Notes: generated by a model not told the origin, from the letters alone. Numbered from the stretch's first letter, positions 8,765-17,509 are shown. The stretch is DNA of 64,000 bases from Bacteroidota bacterium (GCA_023399595.1 JAEWOR010000041.1:1-64000), one strand, 5' to 3'. Program-made: numbers and translations.

Positions 8765-9640
8765 TTACAATCCAAATTCATAGACTTTCCCACCAATTGT
8801 TTTGTCCTTTTCATCAACCATCCAAAGTGTTTTATCATCCTTAAATACCAATCCTTCTTTTTGAGAATTGTGTTCTAAAGAAACTTTCTTAACAGTAGAA
8901 TTATTAAAATCATCCGCTGTAAAACCAGACAACAAAAAAACATTTTGATGAGATAAAAGTGCAATTTCGTTTCCTACAGAATTAATAGATGCCGAAGTAA
9001 TGGCGGCAGCATTGTATTTACCATCAAGCTTTAACTTCCCTACCAATTGAGCTTCAAAATCACCTTCTTTATTAGGAACTTTATAAACTAAAAAACTACC
9101 ATCAAAACCTTTGCTTCTGTTTTTTGTGAACAAATAAAAATTTCCATTCATTTCTACAAAACCTTCACAATCGTACAAAAGATTAGATTTTGAAGGTGGA
9201 AATTCAGTTTGATCCGCATAATGAAACTTCGTAGTCTGAATCACCTTTGTTGTGGTTTGTTGTGGATTTTTAAGATCAACTTTTAAAATTGCTAAATCTT
9301 GTCTTAAATTATCATTATTCCCGAAATCACCAATATAAATATTTCCAGATTTATCACTGATAATATCTTCCCAATCGTTGTTTTCACCATTTTCTACCTC
9401 TACATCAGCAATCATTTTACCACTTGCATCCAAACCATAGATTTTGTTTTTATTTCCTGCATCTTCAATCGTCCAAATCACTTTTTTATCAGGTGAAAAA
9501 GCAATTCCTGAAACTTCTTTCAGACTTTTAGGTAAGGTAAAAACTTCTTTCAAACTTCCATCAGAAGAGAGTGTTTCGTTTTGTGATTTCTGGCTGCAAC
9601 TTAAGCTCACAAATGCTAGCAAAATTAAAATACGCAACAT
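8765..9640 (-). CDS. Lipoprotein with beta-propeller-like fold
   Basis: A 291-residue exported lipoprotein: the signal peptide ends in the lipobox 'VSLSC' with C15. The mature part repeats short blades of the type 'KVIWTIEDAGNKNKIYGLDASG', 'GNIYIGDFGNND', 'NLLYDCEGFVEMNGNFYLF' and 'EGLVFKDDKTLWMVDE', as in SdiA-regulated/esterase-like propellers, where aspartate and glutamate residues often bind calcium. The paired 'DWEDI' and 'DCEGF' motifs are characteristic of this type of protein. It is the last gene of a tight minus-strand group with a FUSC transporter (1-base gap) and mazG. The substrate is unknown. Confidence 0.65.
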   Translation of the reverse strand: MLRILILLAFVSLSCSQKSQNETLSSDGSLKEVFTLPKSLKEVSGIAFSPDKKVIWTIEDAGNKNKIYGLDASGKMIADVEVENGENNDWEDIISDKSGNIYIGDFGNNDNLRQDLAILKVDLKNPQQTTTKVIQTTKFHYADQTEFPPSKSNLLYDCEGFVEMNGNFYLFTKNRSKGFDGSFLVYKVPNKEGDFEAQLVGKLKLDGKYNAAAITSASINSVGNEIALLSHQNVFLLSGFTADDFNNSTVKKVSLEHNSQKEGLVFKDDKTLWMVDEKDKTIGGKVYEFGL

Positions 9641-9641
9641 A

Positions 9642-10721
9642 TTATTTTTTTATTTTTTTAAACTTAAAATACGAATATCGGACTTTTTTTTCCAGCTGGT
9701 TAATTAAATTCTGTTTGTGCAAAATAAAACCCGCCAATAAACCTATTAAACTTCCAATAATAGTTTCTATCACTCTTGCTTCCATGAGCTCATTAACACT
9801 GTATTGATATGGATTTCCCATTTCCGCCAAAAGAATGGTAAGTGGTGTTATAAAAACAACTGCAAAACCGTAATTTCTGACAATTAAAAACTCAATTACA
9901 AACTGTAAAACCATGATAATAATCGCTACTTCATAAGCTTTTGGTTTCATGAGAAGAATTAGCCATAATAAACCAATTCCTATAAAAGTTCCTAAAATTC
10001 TATGTAAATTTCTCTGTTTTACATGTTCATAATTTCTTCCCTGTAAAATAGCGATTGCTGCGATAGAAATCCAATAAGAATTACTGAAATGAAGCAAATT
10101 TCCTACCAACAAAGTTAACATCATAAAAAAACCAATAATGCTACTTTCCACAAATTTGGTGTATCTTTTTTTCTTAAAAACACGTCTTGAAAATGTAACT
10201 ACCGCCGACTTTTCTATAAAAACAGAGTATAAAAATGCTAATATACAAGCCAACATAGTTCCTATCATCATTAAACCTATCCTTGTTGGGAGAAGGTCTA
10301 TATCAAATTGATAAGTACTCGACATGGCCGCTGCCATAATAAAGAAAAAATTTCCAGGAGGTGGAATTTTAAAATAGGAAGTGATAAAATGCGCATGAAA
10401 AGCAATAATTCCCAAAGATATAGCCGATAAGTAAGGATTAAAATTCCAAAAAAGAGAAAACGAAAAAGAGAAAACCATTCCATATGCACAAACCACCAAA
10501 TGCACCATCCTTTGAGAAATAGGCGCAACCGTAAAATACAAAATGGTAAGTGCACCAATACAAGCTAAGCTCCCATAATTAGGTTTATCAATGCTAAATC
10601 CCAAAAGAAGACAACAACCTACACAAATAGCCGCCAATAAAGGAAAATGCCATTTACGTTCAGTAGATTTCACTTCTAATAAATACTGAAACCTGTTATT
10701 AATGGGCGTTTTGAGTTTCAT
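9642..10721 (-). CDS. FUSC family inner-membrane protein (aromatic acid/fusaric acid exporter-like)
   Basis: A 359-residue integral membrane protein with two clusters of hydrophobic helices, roughly residues 25-165 and 190-345, separated by a basic cytosolic stretch (FSRRVFKKKRYTKF). The duplicated arrangement and 'YWISIAAIAILQGRNYEHVKQRNLHRILGT' region (shown here in part: ILQGRNYE, RNLHRILGTFIG) are the signature of the FUSC/YccS family, where a conserved R-x-x-G-T-x-x-G follows a helix. Members export aromatic acids or similar toxic weak acids, but the substrate here is not predictable. Its ATG directly abuts the mazG stop codon, so translation is probably coupled. Confidence 0.8.
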   Translation of the reverse strand: MKLKTPINNRFQYLLEVKSTERKWHFPLLAAICVGCCLLLGFSIDKPNYGSLACIGALTILYFTVAPISQRMVHLVVCAYGMVFSFSFSLFWNFNPYLSAISLGIIAFHAHFITSYFKIPPPGNFFFIMAAAMSSTYQFDIDLLPTRIGLMMIGTMLACILAFLYSVFIEKSAVVTFSRRVFKKKRYTKFVESSIIGFFMMLTLLVGNLLHFSNSYWISIAAIAILQGRNYEHVKQRNLHRILGTFIGIGLLWLILLMKPKAYEVAIIIMVLQFVIEFLIVRNYGFAVVFITPLTILLAEMGNPYQYSVNELMEARVIETIIGSLIGLLAGFILHKQNLINQLEKKVRYSYFKFKKIKK

Positions 10722-11489
10722 TTATTTCATTTTCTTAGCTTCATCCCACAATTCATCCATTTGCTCTATACTAAGATCCGCTAATTGCAAATTCCTTTCT
10801 CCAGCTAATTTTTCCATCATCTGAAACCTTGAAATAAATTTAAGATTGGTCTTCTCCAAAGCAGAATCGGGATTTAAACCTGTAATTCTAGCATAATTAA
10901 TCAACGAAAAGAAAACATCCCCCAATTCTTGTTCTTTCTTCTCCAAATTTTCTTCAGCATGAAACTCTTGAAGTTCTTCATCTACTTTTTTCCAAGCTTC
11001 TTCAGCATCTGGAAACTCAAATCCAATTCCCTTCACTTTATCCTGAATTCGATAAGCTTTCACCAAACTCGGAAGTCCTTTTGGAACTCCAGAAAGAATA
11101 GATTTATTGCCTTCTTTCAATTTTAGTTTTTCCCAATTCTGTTTTACTTCTTCTTCGTCTTTTACTTCTACATCTCCATAAATATGAGGATGACGGAAAA
11201 TAAGTTTTTCATTCAATGAATTGATGACATCTGCCATATCAAAACTCTCTTTTTCTGAACCTATTTTTGCATAAAAAACCAAATGAAGCAGAACATCACC
11301 TAATTCTTTCTTTATTTCCTGTAAATCTTCCTTTAAAAGTGCATCAGAAAGCTCATATGTTTCTTCCAAGGTAAGATGTCTTAAAGTTTGAAAGGTCTGC
11401 TTTTGATCCCACGGACATTTCTCACGAAGATCATCCATAATGTCCAAAAGTTTTCCGAAAGCTTCGAGTTTTTGTTCTTTAGAATTCAT
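10722..11489 (-). CDS. mazG: Nucleoside triphosphate pyrophosphohydrolase MazG
   Basis: At 255 residues this is the usual two-domain MazG length. The first all-alpha domain has 'CPWDQKQT', 'LEETYELSDALL' and 'KKELGDVLLHLVFYA', giving the EExxE...ExxD magnesium site. The second copy has 'WKKVDEELQEFHAE' and 'EQELGDVFFSLINYARI'. It hydrolyses noncanonical or excess NTPs, including (p)ppGpp precursors in some species, to NMP and PPi. It leads a three-gene minus-strand unit with the FUSC and propeller genes. A TATTTTTG box on the minus strand about 46 bases upstream of the ATG is a candidate promoter. Confidence 0.95.
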   Translation of the reverse strand: MNSKEQKLEAFGKLLDIMDDLREKCPWDQKQTFQTLRHLTLEETYELSDALLKEDLQEIKKELGDVLLHLVFYAKIGSEKESFDMADVINSLNEKLIFRHPHIYGDVEVKDEEEVKQNWEKLKLKEGNKSILSGVPKGLPSLVKAYRIQDKVKGIGFEFPDAEEAWKKVDEELQEFHAEENLEKKEQELGDVFFSLINYARITGLNPDSALEKTNLKFISRFQMMEKLAGERNLQLADLSIEQMDELWDEAKKMK

Positions 11490-11546
11490 TTTTTTGAGGT
11501 TATAAATAGGATATTGAGGTTAGTAAAACTTATACAAAAATACAAA

Positions 11547-11572
11547 AAAACCTCGCCAAAAGACGAGGTTTT
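11547..11572 (-). terminator. Hairpin terminator after DUF5606 gene
   Basis: Stem AAACCTCG/CGAGGTTT (11548-11555 with 11564-11571), with an A-run on the plus strand at 11543-11550 that becomes the U-tract of the minus-strand transcript. It separates the ruvX-def-DUF5606 group from mazG. Confidence 0.8.
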
Positions 11573-11591
11573 ACAGTTTATCCACAAAGGA

Positions 11592-12128
11592 TTATCCTTG
11601 TTTTCTGTGTGTACTTTTTGGCGCTGATTTAGCAACTGAAGTAGCTTTTACTTTTGGAGTTGAAGCTTTTTCAGTTTTAGGAGCTGGAGCCGCTGCTACA
11701 GTATTTTCTGGTTCTGGCATTTCAGCCGCTGCTTTTACAAAACTTTCTGGCGTAATATAACCAGCTTTGTGAAGCGTGTTGTACCATTGAGCCAATTTTT
11801 TCATATCAGAAACATAAACTCTTTCTGTATCATAGTTGGGAAGGGCTTTATCCATCAAATCTTTTAATTCTGCATCATTGGATTTATGAGGAATAGTTTC
11901 TTTATAACCGTTATCTTTTGCAATATTCTCGAATACTTCAAACAATGGAACTTCTTTATCAAAAGTAAACATAGCGATATTGTCCAATAAACTTACTTGA
12001 GAAGAATTACCAATACTTACTTTCTTTTTTGTAGTTACGTCTTCAATAATAAACCCGTTTCTTAACTGAGAAACCAATTTAAAAAGTCCCGGTTTTCCGG
12101 AAATTGAAATTATTTTTTCTAACTGCAT
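11592..12128 (-). CDS. DUF5606 family protein
   Basis: A 178-residue cytosolic protein. Residues 1-130 match the DUF5606 pattern seen throughout Bacteroidota: 'LEKIISISGKPGLFKLVSQ' at the start, 'VSLLDNIAMFT' and 'DMKKLAQWYN' later. The first 70 residues look like a small beta barrel; the function is unknown. The last 40 residues are a low-complexity Ala/Pro/Lys/Ser tail, with basic residues at the very end that could bind nucleic acid. The gene lies 68 bases downstream of def in the same direction and is probably co-transcribed with ruvX and def. Confidence 0.85.
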   Translation of the reverse strand: MQLEKIISISGKPGLFKLVSQLRNGFIIEDVTTKKKVSIGNSSQVSLLDNIAMFTFDKEVPLFEVFENIAKDNGYKETIPHKSNDAELKDLMDKALPNYDTERVYVSDMKKLAQWYNTLHKAGYITPESFVKAAAEMPEPENTVAAAPAPKTEKASTPKVKATSVAKSAPKSTHRKQG

Positions 12129-12196
12129 AATGTTATTTTTTTCTTTTGGTTAAGGCGTTAACTTTAACCCATTCAATTTATTTCTTGTTGTTCAAT

Positions 12197-12769
12197 TTAT
12201 TTGGGGAATCTCATTTTATAGCTTACAGAAACATCTCCATGAGAAATTTTCTGCAATTTTCCTTTCACTAATTTTTTCTTGAGGGCGCTTAAATGATCGG
12301 TAAATAAAATACCGTCAATATGATCATATTCATGCTGAATAACTCTTGCTCTAATATCCGAGAACGTTTCTTTATGTTGAACGAAATTTTCGTCGTAATA
12401 TTCAATAACAATTGTTTCTTTACGCTTCACGTCTTCTCTAACGTCCGGAATAGAAAGACAACCTTCGTTGAACTTCCATTCTTGCCCAGATTCTTCAAGA
12501 ATTTGAGCATTTATGAAAACTTTTCTAAAAGTCTTTAATTCTTCTGCAATATCTTCATAATCCTCATCTTCAGCAAGAGGCGTTACATCTATTACAAAAA
12601 GACGAATATCTAAACCTATTTGAGGTGCAGCCAAACCAATTCCGTTTGCAGAATGCATGGTTTCGAACATATTTTCTATAAGTTCGTTCAGCTGAGGATA
12701 ATTTGGGTCTATATCCTTACCTACTTTTCTTAAAACAGGGTCTCCGAAAGCCCTAATTGGTAAAATCAT
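12197..12769 (-). CDS. def: Peptide deformylase
   Basis: Removes the N-formyl group from nascent proteins. All three family motifs are present: GIGLAAPQIG (43-52), EGCLSIPDV with metal ligand C104, and QHEYDHIDG with H146, E147 and H150. At 190 residues it is type-1-like with a flavobacterial insertion (about 62-80, acidic) between motifs 1 and 2. The ATG overlaps the end of ruvX by 4 bases, so the two are translationally coupled. Confidence 0.97.
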   Translation of the reverse strand: MILPIRAFGDPVLRKVGKDIDPNYPQLNELIENMFETMHSANGIGLAAPQIGLDIRLFVIDVTPLAEDEDYEDIAEELKTFRKVFINAQILEESGQEWKFNEGCLSIPDVREDVKRKETIVIEYYDENFVQHKETFSDIRARVIQHEYDHIDGILFTDHLSALKKKLVKGKLQKISHGDVSVSYKMRFPK

Positions 12770-13182
12770 CTATTTTTTTGTTCTAAAAAGTTTTGCAAAA
12801 TTATAGTTGCACTTACTTTGTCTATTAAACCTTTTTCTTGTCTTTGTTTCTTAGATTTTCCACTTTGAGAAATAAAAAACGAAGCCATTTTTGAGGTAAA
12901 TCTCTCATCCAATCTATAGACTGGAATGTTGGGAAATTCTTGAGTAAAAGTTTCTAAAAACTTCAGAATATCTGTTTCCACTTCAGACATATTCCCTTTT
13001 AAATCTATAGGTTGCCCCACAACAATTTCTTCTACTTTGTTGAATTGAAAATAATCTTTCAAAAAAGAAATAAGTTGTGAAGTACTTACTGTGTCTAAAC
13101 CACTTGCAATAATTTGCATATCATCTGTCACAGCTATTCCGCAGCGCACTTTTCCGTAGTCTATTGCAAGGATTTGTCCCAT
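12766..13182 (-). CDS. ruvX: Holliday junction resolvase-like YqgF/RuvX
   Basis: A 138-residue RNase H-fold nuclease. The first acidic residue is in 'ILAIDYGKVRCGIAVTD'; 'VVGQPIDLKGNMSEVE' and 'YRLDERFTSKMA' supply the other family motifs, with the last conserved Asp expected in 'KGLIDKVSATIIL'. The family takes part in 16S rRNA 5'-end maturation or junction processing. It is the first gene of a unit with def and DUF5606. A TAAATTTG box ends 7 bases before its ATG. Confidence 0.93.
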   Translation of the reverse strand: MGQILAIDYGKVRCGIAVTDDMQIIASGLDTVSTSQLISFLKDYFQFNKVEEIVVGQPIDLKGNMSEVETDILKFLETFTQEFPNIPVYRLDERFTSKMASFFISQSGKSKKQRQEKGLIDKVSATIILQNFLEQKNR

Positions 13183-13189
13183 AGGATTG

Positions 13190-13197
13190 CAAATTTA
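13190..13197 (-). promoter_or_regulatory. Candidate flavobacterial -7 promoter box of ruvX
   Basis: On the minus strand this reads TAAATTTG, a perfect TAnnTTTG, 7 bases before the ruvX start codon. No clear -33 TTG at the ideal distance was identified. Confidence 0.5.
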
Positions 13198-13296
13198 ATC
13201 AAATTTTCCTAAAACTGGGAATTGATTTTTTTTTTGTTGAAATGACAAAGCAATTATTTTTTTTTATAATTTTATTCGCCTATAAATCAAAAAATT

Positions 13297-13773
13297 ATGA
13301 AGCATATCATTCTTGTAAGACACGCAAAAAGCGATTGGCCAGAGGAAACTGAAGATTTCGACAGACCTTTAGCCGAAAGAGGAATACACGATGCTGAAGT
13401 TATGTCTAAATTTTTGAAAGAAAATTCTGTAGCTATTGACTATTTTGTTTCTAGTCCAGCTCTTCGGGCTTTGGATACTTGCAAAATTTTCAACTCTGTT
13501 TATCAACTCAATTTTAACACCAACGATAAGCTTTACAATCCTTCGGAGCAAAGTTTTGAATCTGCAATTTATGATCTAGATGATTCTCTGAAGTCAGTTG
13601 CTTTTTTTTCGCATAATAATGGAATTTCCAATTTTGCCAATTCTATTTCTGAAAATATTTTTCATTTCCCCACTTGTGGAGTTGCAGGTTTTGAAATAGA
13701 CTGCAATTCTTGGGCGGAATTTGATGGAGCCAAGAAAAGGCTGCTGTTTTTTTATGAGCCTAAGAAAATTTAA
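13297..13773 (+). CDS. sixA: SixA-type histidine phosphatase
   Basis: A 158-residue histidine phosphatase of the phosphoglycerate mutase superfamily. The catalytic 'LVRHAKSDW' motif is at residues 6-14 (H9), followed by 'DFDRPLAERG', 'SSPALRALDT' and a second histidine in 'FFSHNNGISNF'. SixA enzymes dephosphorylate phosphohistidine on phosphotransfer domains; in this phylum the target is not established, so the symbol is by similarity. It stands alone, convergent with the serine hydrolase gene, and shares a terminator with it. Confidence 0.85.
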   Translation: MKHIILVRHAKSDWPEETEDFDRPLAERGIHDAEVMSKFLKENSVAIDYFVSSPALRALDTCKIFNSVYQLNFNTNDKLYNPSEQSFESAIYDLDDSLKSVAFFSHNNGISNFANSISENIFHFPTCGVAGFEIDCNSWAEFDGAKKRLLFFYEPKKI

Positions 13774-13777
13774 ATTA

Positions 13778-13810
13778 AAAAAAAGGATATGTGCTGCATA
13801 TCCTTTTTTG
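13778..13810. terminator. Bidirectional hairpin terminator
   Basis: Stem GGATATG/CATATCC (13785-13791 with 13797-13803), flanked by an A-run on the left and a T-run on the right. It serves both sixA and the convergent serine hydrolase gene. Confidence 0.85.
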
Positions 13811-13828
13811 TTTAAAACATTGATGAAG

Positions 13829-15379
13829 CTATTTTCTTTTCAAATCCAAATCATCAAAATCAAAACTAAAGTCTGTAATATCAGAAATAGCTTTCATTTT
13901 TGCAGATTGGGCTTTTCCTGTTTCATCGTAATCGAAAATGATGTAAGCATCTGCATCGTAACTTCTGTCATCCCATTTTATGATAAATGTATTGTTAGAA
14001 AATGGCAACAATTCACCTTTTAACCTTGGCGAATTTTTACAAGAAACTCTAAAAGTATTTTTTTCTTGAGAAATAGTAACGTCACCAAACCAAGCGTCAT
14101 TGTAAGTTCCTACAAATTGTTCTGCTTTCGGTTGTAGCGCTTTTTCTTTTTTGAAAGCATCGGACTTTGCAAAAGCTTCTTTCTTTTGTTTTTCGAAATT
14201 AGCTTCCATTTTTGACATTCTATCGCTGTATATTTTCAGCCAATTTCTGTCTGCGATTCCTAAATAAGAGTCTTTTACCGTATTGGTAATGGTGTTGAAA
14301 GCCGCACCAGATTGTTGATTGGTCAAAACTACAATTCCTAATTTCAAGTCGGGAATTAAGGTAAATTGCGTAACCGTTCCTATTAATCCACCCGTATGTT
14401 GAACTTGTTTATGGCCTTTCACATCGCTTAAAAACCAACCTAAACCATAGCCATAAAAACCAGTGTCATAAGGATTCTTCAATGCCATTGGAGAACTAAT
14501 TTGCAAACTCCAAAGCTGTTGAATTTGTTTATCGGAAACTATTTTTTTTCCATCTTTCGTAGTAAAACCATTCATTAGAAATTCTGCCCAAGTGGTCATA
14601 TCCTTAATATTACTCATAATTCCACCTGCAGCATTTGCAGTTTCATTCCAATCATGCGGAACCGCAATTACTTTTCCGTCCGCAGGAGCGTGAGCATCAA
14701 TTATATTTTTTACAGAACTAGCTTTAGCACGGTTGTATGAACCAAAACTAGAGGTCATTCCTATAGGTTTCATAATTTTTTGTTCAACAAATTCTGCCCA
14801 ACTTAATCCAGAAATCCTATGAATAACTTCCCCTGCCACAATAAACATGATGTTGTTATAATCTAAAGTTGTTCTGAACGGATTTTCAGGTTTTAAATAT
14901 CTAACGTTGTGTACAATATCATTTACCGTTAAATTTCCACCTTCAGGGAAAAACATAAGATCCCCTTGTCCTAATCCCAGTCCAGCCCTGTGTGTTACCA
15001 AATCCTTAACCGTAACATTTTGAGAAACATAAGAATCATACATTTGGAATTCTGGAATAAACTTAGAAACTTTATCATCCCAATTTAATTTACCTTCATC
15101 CGCTAAAATAGCCAATGCTACACACGTAAAAGCCTTAGAATTGGAAGCAATTCCTACCAATGTTTGATCATCCATTGGTTGATTGTTATTCAAAGAACGA
15201 ACCCCAAAGCCTTTAGAATAAATCATTTTACCGTCTTTTATCACTCCAACAGACATTCCTGGAACTTTAAAAGTGGTTAACGTGTTTTTAATTAATTCAT
15301 CTAGTTTTTTTTCTTCAATTTGAGCATTAAGCCCAACAAAAACTAGTAGGAAAAGGAAAAGAGAAAGTTTCTGCTTCAT
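13829..15379 (-). CDS. Exported serine hydrolase (class C beta-lactamase / penicillin-binding family)
   Basis: 516 residues with a Sec signal peptide (1-19, cleaved after 'GLNA'). The beta-lactamase fold has S79-x-x-K82 in 'IASNSKAFTCV', a candidate Y-x-N in 'DYNNIMF', and 'VQHTGGLIGT' as the third motif, HTG replacing KTG as in many esterase-like members. Residues about 410-510 form a separate beta-rich C-terminal domain (DUF3471-like: 'VGTYNDAWFGDVTI'). Such proteins are usually D-aminopeptidases, esterases or peptidoglycan-active enzymes rather than antibiotic resistance factors. A TATCTTTG box lies 18 bases upstream of the ATG. Confidence 0.85.
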   Translation of the reverse strand: MKQKLSLFLFLLVFVGLNAQIEEKKLDELIKNTLTTFKVPGMSVGVIKDGKMIYSKGFGVRSLNNNQPMDDQTLVGIASNSKAFTCVALAILADEGKLNWDDKVSKFIPEFQMYDSYVSQNVTVKDLVTHRAGLGLGQGDLMFFPEGGNLTVNDIVHNVRYLKPENPFRTTLDYNNIMFIVAGEVIHRISGLSWAEFVEQKIMKPIGMTSSFGSYNRAKASSVKNIIDAHAPADGKVIAVPHDWNETANAAGGIMSNIKDMTTWAEFLMNGFTTKDGKKIVSDKQIQQLWSLQISSPMALKNPYDTGFYGYGLGWFLSDVKGHKQVQHTGGLIGTVTQFTLIPDLKLGIVVLTNQQSGAAFNTITNTVKDSYLGIADRNWLKIYSDRMSKMEANFEKQKKEAFAKSDAFKKEKALQPKAEQFVGTYNDAWFGDVTISQEKNTFRVSCKNSPRLKGELLPFSNNTFIIKWDDRSYDADAYIIFDYDETGKAQSAKMKAISDITDFSFDFDDLDLKRK

Positions 15380-15422
15380 TATTTTTAAATTTTCTCAAAG
15401 ATAAGGAATAGAAATTATTAAC

Positions 15423-15430
15423 TAATTTTG
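15423..15430 (+). promoter_or_regulatory. Candidate -7 box of the phosphodiesterase-Smr pair
   Basis: TAATTTTG matches TAnnTTTG and ends 20 bases before the ATG at 15451, giving a predicted leader of about 15 bases. Confidence 0.5.
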
Positions 15431-15450
15431 CAACGATTTTAAACTAAAAA

Positions 15451-15945
15451 ATGACCAAAATCCTACTTCTTTCCGACACTCATTCTTATATGGATGATAG
15501 AATTTTAGATTATGCTAAAAACGTTGATGAAATATGGCATTGTGGCGATTTCGGAAATATGGAAGTCATAGAAAAGCTGGAAGCAATAAAACCTTTAAAA
15601 GGGGTGTACGGAAATATTGATGAGACAAAAATTAGAAGCATTTTTCCAGAAGTTAATAGATTTTTTTGCGAAGATGTAGAGGTTTTAATGATTCACATCG
15701 GTGGTTATCCCGGAAAATATACGCATTTAACCAAAAGAGAAATTGCTGATAAAGCTCCCAAATTGTTTATTTCTGGACACTCGCATATTTTGAAAGTGAT
15801 GTTTGATGAGAAAAACAAAATTCTACATTTCAACCCAGGTGCAGCAGGAAAGCAAGGTTGGCATAAAATGAGAACCATGTTGCGTTTTGCGATTAATAGC
15901 GCAGAAATTAAAGACTTAGAAGTAATTGAATTGGGTCCAAAATAA
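15451..15945 (+). CDS. YfcE/MJ0936-type metallophosphodiesterase
   Basis: A 164-residue single-domain calcineurin-like phosphoesterase. Metal motifs: 'LLLSDTHSYMDD' (D-x-H), 'IWHCGDFGN' (G-D), 'GVYGNIDE' (the GNxD variant of GNHD), 'MIHIGGYP', and 'FISGHSHIL' (GHxH). This compact form hydrolyses phosphodiesters, often 2',3'-cAMP in assays, with manganese or nickel. The downstream Smr gene begins 10 bases after its stop, so the two form an operon. Confidence 0.92.
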   Translation: MTKILLLSDTHSYMDDRILDYAKNVDEIWHCGDFGNMEVIEKLEAIKPLKGVYGNIDETKIRSIFPEVNRFFCEDVEVLMIHIGGYPGKYTHLTKREIADKAPKLFISGHSHILKVMFDEKNKILHFNPGAAGKQGWHKMRTMLRFAINSAEIKDLEVIELGPK

Positions 15946-15955
15946 AATTTGAGAT

Positions 15956-16450
15956 ATGAAAATTGGCGATAAAGTATCTGTTTTGGATGAAGATTTAAAA
16001 GGTATTGTGACTTCTGTAAAGGAAAATATTGTGACCTTCAAGGATGAATTTGGTTTTACGCATCAATATTCAAAGAAAAATTTGGTGATGCAAAATGCGG
16101 ATTTGTACAAAGGATCTCCAAAAATACAGAAAGAAGAAACCGTAAAAATCACCTCCAAAAAACACAATAAAAAGCATTTAGTATTAGATCTCCATTTTGA
16201 AAATTTGGTCAAAAACCCTTATGATTATGAAAGTTTTGAGCGTTTATTTATTCAAAAGGAAAAATTATTGGAAACGATAGATTTCTGCAGAAAAAACAAT
16301 CTCAAGAAACTTGAAATCATCCACGGAATTGGTGACGGAACGCTTCAAAGAATGGTTTTAGATGTTTTGGAATCTCAAACTGGTTTCGAGTTTTATCATG
16401 CTGCACTTCTTAAAAACCAGTCAGGTTCGGTGTTGGTGGAATTTGTTTAG
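15956..16450 (+). CDS. Smr domain protein
   Basis: 164 residues. The N-terminal 60 residues look like a small SH3/KOW-like barrel ('IGDKVSVLDEDLKGIVTSV'). The C-terminal half is a Smr domain with 'LVLDLHFENL' (the LDLH motif) and 'LEIIHGIGDGTLQ' (the HGxGxG motif), then 'SVLVEF' at the end. Smr domains act as nicking or RNA endonucleases and occur in MutS2; this free-standing form is related to the flavobacterial DUF2027/Smr proteins but lacks the long middle part. Co-transcribed with the phosphodiesterase gene. Confidence 0.85.
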   Translation: MKIGDKVSVLDEDLKGIVTSVKENIVTFKDEFGFTHQYSKKNLVMQNADLYKGSPKIQKEETVKITSKKHNKKHLVLDLHFENLVKNPYDYESFERLFIQKEKLLETIDFCRKNNLKKLEIIHGIGDGTLQRMVLDVLESQTGFEFYHAALLKNQSGSVLVEFV

Positions 16451-16460
16451 TTTTTTTGAG

Positions 16461-16913
16461 TTAAACAAGCCTATTGTCCCAAATAAAATCTTCTATGGAC
16501 TGAATAGAAACCTTTTTCACAAAATCGGGATGCGAAACGTTAATCAAATAATTACTTTCCCAATGAACCAATGCAGACGGAATTTTCAACACCAAAAATT
16601 CCTTAGATTGATACCATTTTGAGCCTATTTCCTGCAAAACAGGATAAGATTTTATAGATTTCCAATCTTTTGGAAGATTTTCAATTTTTACTTCAGAGAT
16701 ATCAGATTCATCAATTTCAATACTAATGAACAAAAGTTTATAACCCATATTGATGTCGATTGCACTTCTGTGGGCCACTAATTCCAAAGCTGAAAGCGAA
16801 ATTGAACCACCTGCATAAATTACAAATTCATCATCTTTATTCCACCTATTAGCGACGCCAGAAGCACGTAAACTGTCTGCATATTTGGCTTTTCGAATAT
16901 TGTAAACTACCAT
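16461..16913 (-). CDS. RES-domain toxin of a RES-Xre type II toxin-antitoxin pair
   Basis: 150 residues. Family hallmarks are visible: 'SGVANRWNKDDEFVIYAGG' with the conserved Arg and Tyr, 'SALELVAH' with the conserved Glu, and 'LKIPSALVHWESNYLIN' followed by 'HPDF'. RES toxins degrade intracellular NAD+ and arrest growth. The gene begins 2 bases after its antitoxin gene's stop, the classical antitoxin-first order, so expression is coupled. All the conserved residues I can check are intact, so the toxin is probably functional. Confidence 0.9.
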   Translation of the reverse strand: MVVYNIRKAKYADSLRASGVANRWNKDDEFVIYAGGSISLSALELVAHRSAIDINMGYKLLFISIEIDESDISEVKIENLPKDWKSIKSYPVLQEIGSKWYQSKEFLVLKIPSALVHWESNYLINVSHPDFVKKVSIQSIEDFIWDNRLV

Positions 16914-16915
16914 TG

Positions 16916-17356
16916 TTACACGTTTTCACCAAACTCCATTGCAGTAAGACGATTGTCGATAAATTTAATTCCAGAAATGGTTTCCAAGAAATCTTCAGGT
17001 GCGGAATTATCCAACATTACGTTTTTGGTGGAAAGCCAAGTTTCAAAATTTTCAATAGATCCAAAAACTTCGAAACCATGCTTGTACAAAGAAAGAATAA
17101 GAATAATATGCTCTTTGGTATTTTCTTTTAACACCAAATTATGGTTGTTTTTATAATTTCTAAAAGTTCTTGGCGTAATATTCAACCATTTCGACAAGAT
17201 GCTATCGTTCAAACCAATAATTTTATCCAGAATTTCAATGTATTCTGTATCTAATTTTGAAGTGATGGTGTAAAAATAAACACTCGAAAAATCTTTCACA
17301 GAAGGTATTTCTTCTATAATTCTTTTTTGATTGTAATTTAAAACTGAAGTTGTCAT
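16916..17356 (-). CDS. Xre/ParS-type antitoxin (DUF2384) of the RES-Xre pair
   Basis: 146 residues. The middle contains a helix-turn-helix-like 'SILSKWLNITPRTFRNYKNN' and the C-terminal half the DUF2384 toxin-binding region ('HGFEVFGSIENFETWLSTKN'). This fold pairs with RES toxins, forms a large complex and represses its own promoter. The order antitoxin-toxin with a 2-base gap fits. The 153-base intergenic region upstream, shared with the divergent yggS, should contain the autoregulated promoter and operator. Confidence 0.9.
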   Translation of the reverse strand: MTTSVLNYNQKRIIEEIPSVKDFSSVYFYTITSKLDTEYIEILDKIIGLNDSILSKWLNITPRTFRNYKNNHNLVLKENTKEHIILILSLYKHGFEVFGSIENFETWLSTKNVMLDNSAPEDFLETISGIKFIDNRLTAMEFGENV

Positions 17357-17509
17357 TTTTACTTTCTTTTACAACCTAAATGTATGAAATTTTTCTGAAT
17401 TAAAAAAGAAATTTTTCCCAATATTAAAAAAATCAAGTAAGGAATAGCTACTCAACTTATTGTTCATCATATTTTGGGAATGTAAAAAAGTATTCCGAAA
17501 TTTGTATTT

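Noticed and set aside
13829..15379. Antibiotic-resistance beta-lactamase
   Set aside because: Third motif is HTG, the protein has an added C-terminal domain and belongs to the broad serine-hydrolase group; resistance cannot be inferred.
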